Part shown: in pieces, positions 56,301 through 64,000 of the stretch
Position numbering within the stretch: position 1 is the first letter of the stretch
Layout: each line of letters opens with the position of its first letter
Source: Larus michahellis
Lineage: Eukaryota > Chordata > Aves > Charadriiformes > Laridae
Reading direction: 5' to 3'
NCBI RefSeq assembly: GCF_964199755.1
Contig: NC_133917.1
Location: 5,647,967-5,711,966, forward strand
Length of the DNA stretch: 64,000 bases
Position numbers and translations under genes: made by a program
Notes under the pieces: model-generated
Told to the model about the DNA's origin: nothing
The model's input: the letters and a program-made list of their open reading frames with translations, nothing else
Databases searched by the model: none

Positions 56301-59300
56301 CAGAAGGCACTTCACCTCCTCCTGAAGCACTCGGCAGATGTCAATGCCCGCGACAAGTATTGGCAAACGCCTCTGCACGTCGCCGCTGCCAACCGGGCCA
56401 CCAAGTGCGTGGAGGCCATCATCCCCCTGCTGAGCACTGTCAATGTCGCGGACCGCACGGGCCGCACGGCACTGCACCACGCCGTGCACAGCGGCCACCT
56501 CGAGGTAGGACAGGCGGGTTGGGCCACAGGGCACCCCACACGTGTCCCCCTTCCTGGGTCCGGGCTTCGCAGGTGGCGAAGGCACCTCTGTCTGTGCAAG
56601 CGGGGAGGAATTCAGCCTTGCCTCTCGCCGCTTCTCCCCGTCTAGATGGTGAACCTGCTGTTGAACAAAGGGGCCAGCCTGAGTACTTGCGACAAGAAGG
56701 ACCGCCAGCCCATCCACTGGGCAGCTTTCCTAGGTAGGTTTTCCCCACGGATGTCGGTCCGGTTTCTTCTCCCGTGTTGCTTGCTGGCTATGGGTTCACC
56801 ATTCAGGGTGGTGGGGCTCCCCAAAGGCCGCTGTTCCCAGGTCTCCGTTTTCTGGGGTCCCCTGGCTCTTACCGCTGTTTTCCGGACAGGGCATTTGGAG
56901 GTTCTGAAGCTGCTGGTGGCCCGAGGAGCCGATGTGATGTGTAAGGACAAGAAGGGCTACACCCTGCTGCACACCGCGGCGGCCAGCGGCCAGATCGAAG
57001 TCGTGCGTCACCTGCTGAGGCTGGGAGTCGAGGTAAGACGCCCACGGCTACGAGGAGGGTGGGCTTGGGTGCAGGCTAGTTTGGAGCCAGGAGCAGGAGA
57101 GGGTGCTGGGTGGCAGCAGGAGCCCTGGCTGGTTCTCAGCTGCCTTTTTTTTTTGTGTTTCTGAATCCCCAAATCCTCCGGGGTGTATTGCTCCCACAGA
57201 TCGATGAACCAAATTCCTTCGGTAACACTGCACTTCACATTGCCTGTTACATGGGCCAAGATGCCGTGGCCAACGAGCTGGTCAATTACGGCGCCAACGT
57301 CAATCAGCCTAACGAGAAGGGCTTCACCCCTCTGCACTTTGCTGCCGTCTCTACCAATGGGGCCCTGTGTCTAGAGCTCCTCGTCAACAATGGGGCCGAT
57401 GTCAACTTTCAGGTCTGGCACCGAGGGGATGGGGGGAGCAGGGACCCGCGGCCCAGTGGGAGAGCTCGGGGAAGGGTGGTGGGAAGCCTGATGCGACGTG
57501 GTTTTCTGCTCTCTGCAGAGTAAGGAAGGGAAGAGCCCTTTGCACATGGCTGCCATTCACGGACGGTTCACGCGTTCACAGATCCTCATTCAGAATGGTG
57601 AGTGGCTTCTTCCTCCGGCCCTGGGCTACCCCGGCCTTTTCTTGTGGCTTCTCAGCACCTGCCTCCAGGACCTCCCTGAGTGTTTGCTCGGAGCGTTTAG
57701 GAGCTCTACAGTTATCACTCAGATTCACTTCTGTGCTCTTGGGGCTGTTGCCGGTGGCCCTGTGCTGCTCGGGGGTGGCAGGGAATGTGCGTGCCCTTAA
57801 GGGCAGCGAAGTGTAAACCAGGGGACTGAAATTCCAGCTGGGTCAGAGCTGCAGCAGCCAAAGAGCATTCCCACCGCCACGTCCAGCCTGAAAGACAATA
57901 TTCTTGTAAGAAGGCTGCAGGCTTGGCAGACACCCCAGGGGTTCAGCTGGAGACCTCTGGGGCTGAATGCATCCCCTCCAGGGGCAAGGGGAGAGATCTA
58001 ATGCCCTGGGTTTGCAGGATACAAGCAAGCACTCGGCTCGGAGAGCAGCTTGCAGTTCTCCTGCTGCATGATGCTGAAAGGACTGGAGTTATTAGCTGTG
58101 TCCCTGAGACAGGGACGCGGCCGTCGGAACAGCCTGGGCTGCTCAGGACTAGAACGCAGAGACTCACTGGCAAAACACTTGGTTTTTCCTTTCCAGGCAG
58201 CGAGATTGACTGTGCTGACAAATACGGCAATACCCCCCTCCATGTTGCTGCTAGATATGGCCACGAGCTGCTAATTAGTACTTTGATGACGAATGGTGCT
58301 GACACTGCAAGGTAGGGAAAGGCTTTTCCTCCCTTCCCCTGCCCTGGGCTGGAGGATGCAGAAATGCTCCATCCTGACTCCCTTCTCGTCTCCCGGCAGG
58401 CGTGGGATCCACGACATGTTCCCTCTGCACTTAGCTGTTCTCTTTGGATTTTCAGACTGTTGCCGTAAGCTACTTTCCTCAGGTGAGTGGCTCGGCCGCC
58501 CCTCCTGCAGTGGGGGCACTCAGGGGACCCTTCAGCTTCCCCCTGACCCCCTGTCCCTCCTGTCCCCCCAGGTCAGTTGTACAGTATCGTCTCCTCGCTG
58601 AGCAATGAGCACGTGCTGTCTGCAGGCTTCGATATCAACACGCCTGACAACCTCGGGAGGACTTGCCTCCACGCTGCTGCTTCTGGAGGGTGAGCTGTTG
58701 CACGGGGCGCCGGTCCCACGCTGCCGCCAGGGAGGTCGCTGCCTGCCCCCCAACCCAAACCTCGGCTCCAGCATGGGCAGCCCAGCGCAGTGCTTTGGTC
58801 AGGGCTGGGAGTCGGACCCCTGGGTGCCGTTCCCGGCTGTGGGGGAGAGCGGAAACCTGTGTTTCAAGCAGGAATGAAAATGGAAACCTTTTGGCCCTGT
58901 TCTGTCGCTGACTCTGTGACTCATCCTGGGTCGCTCCCCTCCGTGGCTGTTTACCCTTCTTTAAAATGGGGCTAAGATGCTTCCTTGGCTGGGAGTTTGT
59001 AAAGGGCTTCACGAGCTGATGCCTAAAAAGCAGCAGGGATTTAGCTGGCTGCGTAAATGCCTCGTATTGTTTGCCAGGGAGTTTGATTTCACGCGGTGCG
59101 TTGAGGGGGAATGCGGCTGCAGCGATACGGCAGAGGCGTGGAGTCCCATGGAGGACCTCGTCTCCGTTACGTCTGTGCGATGCTTGAGAGCCGTCCCCGG
59201 AGCCGTCCCTCGGCATCGCAGCTCTCTTACCCTGCCTGAGCGGCGGGACCAGAGCACTGACGCAGAAGCCAGAAAACCTACATCTTTTTTGTAGCATAAA

Positions 59301-62300
59301 AATCCAGTGCGTCAGCTGCACTAATGCCATGGCTAATGTCTCTTGATAATTGCCTGCTTGTTTGAGAGCTCCGCGCGGTGCGGGATAGCGCCAGTAAGGC
59401 AGGAAGCATGAAGGGTTGTTTCACTGGAGAGCAGGGAAGAGCTTTGTGTACGCAGCATCCAGCCATGGCTGCGGCTCTTGCGCTGCCCAAAGATGAGAAG
59501 CCGAATTGAGCTTCGGCACGTCCGTGCGGGTGAGGAGCGGGGCTGTCTTGTCTGCAACAAGAAGGAGATCGCGTTCCTGCTGCGGTTCCTTCCGATCGGT
59601 GTCTAACTCATCTCCCTACCTCCCGTAGGAACGTTGAATGTCTTAATTTGCTGTTGAGCAGCGGTGCTGACTTGAGGAGGAGAGATAAATTTGGAAGGTA
59701 AGCGTGCTGTGGGTCTTGCAAGGGAGCGAGGGTGATTCCTCCAGTCCTAAAACAGCTGGAGCGCACCGAGCCTGGGTTTGGGTTGGGACATTCCTAAGAG
59801 CTTTGCTGCATTCGGTGTCTAAATCTGCTTCCTTCACCCCCTCTCACCCCAAGAGGTCCAGCTCTGGCTCTTCAGAAGGAGCTGCTGACCCAAACCTTTG
59901 AGCTCCCTCCTTCAGCAGCTGGGGGGGTGGCTGCCTCCCTGGGTCCTGCCTTGGTGCCAGGCGAGTTTCTCCATCTGTGTGACCGGCAGCGCTGCTAAAC
60001 CCCCTTCTCCTTTCCCCCCCTCCCCAGAACTCCACTGCACTACGCGGCTGCCAACGGCAGCTATCAGTGTACGGTGACGCTGGTCACGGCAGGAGCCAGT
60101 ATTAACGAGGCTGACTGTAAAGGCTGTACCGCCTTACACTATGCTGCTGCTTCGGATACGTACAGGAGGTGAGTGTCTCGGGGCGCCCGCGCCTCGCTGC
60201 TGGGGGCTGGAGACGATGGCGCACGGCTGGGCGGCCATGCTCTGCTGTTCCCTGGCCACCTCCCTGCTGCTGGCGCTCGGTGGTTTGCGCAGAGGGGAGC
60301 GCTTGGAGGAGCGTGGGTAGGAGGGGGACGGTCAGCGAACTGATGCAGGTCTCTGACCTTTCAGAGCAGAGACTCATTCAGGAAACAGCCATGACACTGA
60401 TGAGGAGCCACTGAAGGAGTCCAGGCTGAAGGAGGCATTCTTGTGAGTCCGCGCCACAGCTCCATCTGGCAGTTGTTTGTTGTTTACCCCTTTCCCAGAC
60501 CCCTGCATGCAGCCGCTAGAAATGCCTTGCTTCTGCTTAACGCTGAACTGAGCAGTGATGCCTTGGAGGAAACATCTGCTGATTTGATCCTGGAGGCAAA
60601 CCTGGCCATTGCTTCCCGGTCCCCGCTTCCCGTGCGCTTTGCATGTGCTCCATGTCTTGAGGGGATCAGTACAGCATCCGCTCTGGGATCAAAGCTGGGG
60701 GCGGGGGGGGGCAGGCCCGCAAAGCTCTGCCTCTCCAACCTCCCCTTTTTCTTCGTCTCCCCATTCTCTTGCTCGTCGCAGTTGTTTAGAGTTCTTGCTG
60801 GATAATGGTGCTGACCCATCCCTCCGGGACAAGCAGGGATATACCGCTGTCCACTATGCAGCTGCGTACGGCAACAGGCAGAACCTCGAACTGGTGAGTG
60901 AGCCCGAGAAAACCCTCTGTGCTGCCAGGAGAAGGGGGGGAAGCCCCCCCTAAGGAACACGTCAAGCCCTACGGTGTGGCTAAAGGACTCTGCCTGTTGT
61001 AGGCACGACGGTGTTAGGGCTTGTCCAGGAGGAAGGGAGATGTGCTGATTAAAAAGCACGGGGACTTTTGGGGAGCCATTGTGCTGGGAACATCATGGCG
61101 GGAAAGACCTGGGCCTGAGCGAGATGCCTGAGAGAAAGGAGCTTTGTTACCTGGCACAGGGGGACGTATGGATGTCTTGCTTAAATCCCTGGCAAATAGA
61201 GCAAGGCTGGGCTTTTAAAAGAAAGCCTGGAGACCCGTGCCAAGGAAGAACTCTTGCAGTACAGAAAATGCCTTGTAACTCTGAAGTGCCCGCGTTGTTA
61301 CGGGGTAAGCTCGCGGCCGTGTGGGCGTAGGAAATCATACGAGTAGTGGGGAGGCTTCGGGATAGCAGGGACTTGACCTGACTGACTGTGTAGGGCCCAA
61401 AGCCAGGTTAAGGAAGGTCCCGTCCTGAAATTCAGATTGCTCTGAAGCAGATGAGCAGCTTTTCGAACCCCTCTGCAGCCTGCTGCTGGACAGGGTGTCC
61501 GTCAAAGCCTCCGAGAGTCCGGGATCAGTTATGGTGTTGTGTTGTTGTCGTTGCAGCTCCTGGAAATGTCTTTTAACTGCCTGGAGGACGTGGAAAGCAC
61601 CATTCCAGTCAGCCCTTTGCACTTAGCTGTAAGTATGGCTGGCCCAACCCCGGGGTTGCGGAGGGCACTTGGCTGCCTGTGGGGTTCACGCTGAGCCCTG
61701 GAGAGGTGCCCGCTCCCAGGCAGCGCGGGCTGGGTCCCCGCAGCCGTCGGTGAGGAGTGGGGCAATGGAGGGAAGGTGCCGCTGGCTGGGGAACAGCTTT
61801 CCCTATAGGCCGTTGGTCAAAGTCCCTTCGATTTGTGTGTTAAACTCCTTGCTCTCTGCAGGGCTCAGAGAGCTGCTGTTTGGAGCCACCTCCTTTGTCT
61901 GAGTGTGGGCGGGAGTGGGCAAGGGCTTTGTGTGGGACCCAAGTGCAAACGAGAGGCAATGGCTGGGCAGGAGCTCACCTGGCTGGAGGGACCCAGGGCG
62001 CAGGAATTGTCCCAAGGTGGGGATTTCTGGATTCAGCCTCTCCAGGCACCGCTTTATCGTGCTCTGCTTTGTCCTCAGGCCTATAATGGTCACTGTGAAG
62101 CCCTAAAGACACTTGCCGAAACCCTCGTGAACCTCGACGTGCGGGACCACAAGGGGCGGACAGCGCTGTACCTCGCCACGGAGAGAGGCTCCACGGAGTG
62201 CGTGGAGGTGCTCACCAGCCACGGTGCGTCCGCCCTGGTGAAGGAGAGGAAGAGGAAGTGGACCCCTCTCCATGCTGCAGGTGACGGAGGGCAGATGGGG

Positions 62301-64000
62301 CAGGGGACGGTTGGGGGCAGCAAGGGAGTGTGTCCAGAGCCCTTCCAGCCGTCGGTGCCACCGCTGCCGAGGATGCCCGTTCACCCGGCTGCTGTCTGGG
62401 GAGAGGGAAGGTGCCGTGGTTCAGGATGATGCTTAGAGGCAGGATGGGGCCAGCGCAGCCTGCTGTGATGTGCCAGCAGAAGCCAAGGGACCAAGTGGCT
62501 CAGCAGCGGGTGGGAGAGACAACACCAGCAGCTTCTGCACACACACGTGTCTTCAGCTCAGCCCGTGCACGTGCTAATCAATCCTGTAGCCTGGCAACCA
62601 CCTAACGAATTTGCTCAGCCACGTGTGCCTGACTGCTGGGCACGAGCCCCTTCCTTTGGTTTGCGGCGGTGGCTGGAAGGAGGGGACCCGTCTGAACGCG
62701 TGTGTGATTCCTCCTTTCCTCCTGCGTTGTCTCCAGCTGCCAACGGGAACACCGATTCCCTGCACCTCCTGATAGACAGCGGGGAGCGGGCAGACATCAC
62801 CGACGTCATGGACATCCACGGCCAGTGAGTTTATTGGGATGTTTCTCTTGGGTTCTGTGTGGCACGGGGTCAGGCCCTTGCGGGGTGGCTGGGACAGGGG
62901 AGAGGGGGCAATGCTTGAACGTGGCTGATTTCCAAGCCCTGCTGCCTCTGCCCCCTGCAGAACCCCACTAATGCTGGCGATCATGAATGGCCACGTTGAC
63001 TGTGTCCACCTCCTGCTGGAGAAGGGATCCACAGCCGACGCAGCGGACAAGAGGGGAAGGACCGCCCTGCACCGAGGGGTGAGTACATCCCTGGGGCCGG
63101 GAAGAGCTTCTGCTCGTCGTCCTGCACAGAGGCTGCTTGGAGACCAAGCCGGTGGTTTCTTTTCGTTGCAAGAGTCCTCAGTGAAAGAGCCCATTTTCCC
63201 TTCCTGAGGTGCAGCGTTTGAGAAGGATGCTATGGAAGAAGGGGGTAGTTCTGTTGTTAAACGTTTGAAGGGTGAGATCTGACCTCCTGGTCCTCTTTCC
63301 TGGGCACAGGCTGTGACGGGCTGTGAGGACTGCCTGGCTGCCCTGCTGGACCACGATGCCTTCGTTCTGTGTCGGGATTTCAAAGGCCGGACCCCGATCC
63401 ACTTTGCGTCGGCGTGCGGGCACTTAGAAATCCTGAGGACCCTGCTGCAGGCAGCCCTCTCTACTGACCCTCTGGACTCTGTGGTGGACTACAGCGGTTA
63501 CTCACCGATGCACTGGGCTTCATACAGTGGTAAGGACCTGGGCTGGGCCCCCGCCCACCGCTGCTCCGGCTATCGATGGGGAGGAGGGAGCCAGGAAGAG
63601 CCAGGTTATCCCTTTGCTTTGGGAGCTGTCAGCCCAGTGGTGGAAAGGATGGCACGAATCTGGGAGGGAGGCAGGCAGGGAGTTTTTCTCCCCCTGCCAA
63701 GCTCCTTAAAAAAAGGAATGAAATATTGAAAACAGCTATTATGGAACAGCTGAGCCTGCTTCCTCCAGGACTGCTGGATTGATAGGATTACTTGGCCGTC
63801 ACCCTGGCTGCAGGGACTGGTGGGACTGATACGGCAACAGGAAGGGGAGTCTCAGCGTTTCAAAGGGAAGCTAGCAACATGGCTGTGAAGTCCTTCAGGA
63901 GGTGGTGTGGAATTAGAAACCTCCTGAAGTGCAGCAGCTTTGCTGCCGGAGAGGAAACAAAACAGCTGCCTCTGCTGGGAATGGGTTTGTTTGGGCGCTT
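47347..64000 (+). CDS. ANKRD52: ANKRD52, PP6 phosphatase ankyrin-repeat regulatory subunit C (5' part)
   Basis: Ankyrin-repeat scaffold that recruits PP6 catalytic subunit with SAPS partners; reported to act on AGO2 phosphorylation in the miRNA cycle. 21 coding exons are present: 47347-47373, 50760-50843, 53209-53287, 54525-54595, 56304-56504, 56646-56733, 56890-57032, 57200-57412, 57519-57597, 58197-58311, 58400-58482, 58572-58689, 59629-59697, 60028-60168, 60365-60442, 60782-60893, 61557-61628, 62079-62280, 62737-62824, 62961-63078, 63310-63529 (about 800 codons of some 1076). The rest lies beyond the window; 63530-64000 is intron. The start [19 protein letters not shown] is the family N terminus. 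Repeated ankyrin consensus (TPLHxAA) is seen as [55 protein letters not shown] and [13 protein letters not shown]. The paralogues ANKRD28 and ANKRD44 are less likely from [20 protein letters not shown] and the COQ10A/CS synteny. Confidence 0.96.
47815..48885 (+). repeat. 42-bp minisatellite in ANKRD52 intron 1
   Basis: About 25 copies of TTTTGGGGACACTCCTGGGG plus TGCAGGGTGTCCCC(A/C)(G/T)C variants. The 42-bp period equals 14 codons, so the minus strand stays open for about 380 codons with peptide units like [14 protein letters not shown]; this is not a gene. It begins about 440 bp after exon 1. Confidence 0.92.
49268..49460 (+). repeat. Group of long T-runs in ANKRD52 intron 1
   Basis: Three T homopolymer stretches (about 49273-49291, 49405-49432 with A interruptions, and 49442-49458). 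They mark the change from GC-saturated sequence to moderate composition. No SINE body or target-site duplication is evident next to them. Confidence 0.7.
51000..51175 (+). mobile_element. Ancient MIR-type CORE-SINE fragment (MIR1_Amn-like)
   Basis: GATTCTGCTCCTGGCTTGGC, then CTTTGTCCGGTTGCCTCGAC, then GCCATCTGTAAAATGGGG and GTGTGAGCCTCCTAAAGC. These follow the order of the amniote MIR body (decayed gattctattcccggct, ccatctgtaaaatgggg, gtgaggatt blocks). It is old and strongly diverged, and lies in ANKRD52 intron 2. Confidence 0.6.
53288..54524 (+). other. ANKRD52 intron 3, no recognisable feature
   Basis: 1.2 kb of unique-looking sequence of moderate GC content. No repeat family, RNA gene or conserved-protein frame could be recognised. 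The same holds for 51176-53208 (intron 2 after the SINE), 55031-56303, 57598-58196, 59023-59628, 60894-61556, 61629-62078, 62281-62736 and 63530-64000. Confidence 0.6.
54885..55030 (+). mobile_element. Diverged CR1-like LINE 3' fragment
   Basis: GATGGGGCTCTCACC, then TCTCGGGAGCTGATTCCAAC, GAAAGATTTCCTGACGTTTA, and CTTTGTCCTG follow the block order of avian CR1 3' ends (gatggggcctccacc, tctctgggcaacctgttcca, gaagaatttcttcctaatatc, ccttgtcct). Similarity is partial and read from memory of the consensus, so the family call is tentative. Confidence 0.45.
58799..59022 (+). mobile_element. Second MIR1_Amn-like SINE fragment
   Basis: GGGAGTCGGACCCCTGGGTG, TTCCCGGCTGTGG, CTGTCGCTGACTCTGTGACT, GGCTGTTTACCCTTCTTTAA, AAAATGGGGCTAAGATGCTT and GTTTGTAAAGGGCTTCACGA match, in order, the amniote MIR consensus. 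It is better preserved than the copy at 51 kb and lies in ANKRD52 intron 12. Confidence 0.7.

Noticed and set aside
1-64000. tRNA, rRNA, CRISPR or prokaryotic operon features
   Set aside because: No cloverleaf-like A/B box arrangement, rRNA segment or spaced direct-repeat array was seen; the window is intron-containing vertebrate DNA.

Overview
The window is vertebrate nuclear DNA, most likely a bird GC-rich microchromosome. The evidence is split genes with GT-AG introns (many of only 70-120 bp), extreme GC content with long G/C runs, CpG-rich promoters, abundant minisatellites, almost no interspersed repeats apart from old SINE/LINE relics, and a gene order matching the human 12q13 block TIMELESS-APOF-STAT2-IL23A-PAN2-CNPY2-CS-COQ10A-ANKRD52. 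The species call is inference. The gene identities rest on near full-length translated exon chains that I spliced by eye.

Layout: TIMELESS (+, 1048-7335), APOF (+, 7911-8861), STAT2 (+, 10446-16601), IL23A (-, 16832-18458, tail to tail with STAT2), PAN2 (+, 20823-31069), CNPY2 (+, 32604-34767), CS (+, 36145-41211), COQ10A (-, 43322-46141, tail to tail with CS and head to head with ANKRD52), and ANKRD52 (+, starts at 47347 and runs off the right edge; 21 coding exons in the window). Every complete gene splices to a total divisible by three, with lengths close to the mammalian proteins: TIMELESS 1201 aa, APOF 316, STAT2 1001, IL23A 182, PAN2 1197, CNPY2 184, CS 469, COQ10A 228. The exception is STAT2, whose C-terminal activation domain is enlarged by an in-frame coding minisatellite.

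The genes do not form one pathway. TIMELESS acts in fork protection, APOF in plasma lipid transfer, STAT2 and IL23A in cytokine immunity, PAN2 in mRNA deadenylation, CNPY2 in the ER, CS and COQ10A in mitochondrial metabolism, and ANKRD52 with PP6 phosphatase. What they share is old synteny.

The non-coding part is dominated by minisatellites. Several have unit lengths divisible by three (51 bp in IL23A intron 2, 42 bp in ANKRD52 intron 1, hexamer-based arrays beside STAT2), which creates spurious ORFs of 300-670 codons. A degenerate telomere-like array lies directly upstream of the STAT2 activation-domain exon. Regulatory signals that can be read include four AUUUA elements in the IL23A 3' UTR, a kappaB site just upstream of IL23A, a GAS and a CRE at the STAT2 promoter, four perfect CREs between CNPY2 and CS, two ZNF143-like motifs by COQ10A, and an APOF poly(A) signal that overlaps its stop codon. 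Base composition becomes less GC-rich after about 49 kb, inside ANKRD52, where introns lengthen and ancient MIR/CR1-like fossils appear. I found no virus-derived element, CRISPR array, rRNA or tRNA.
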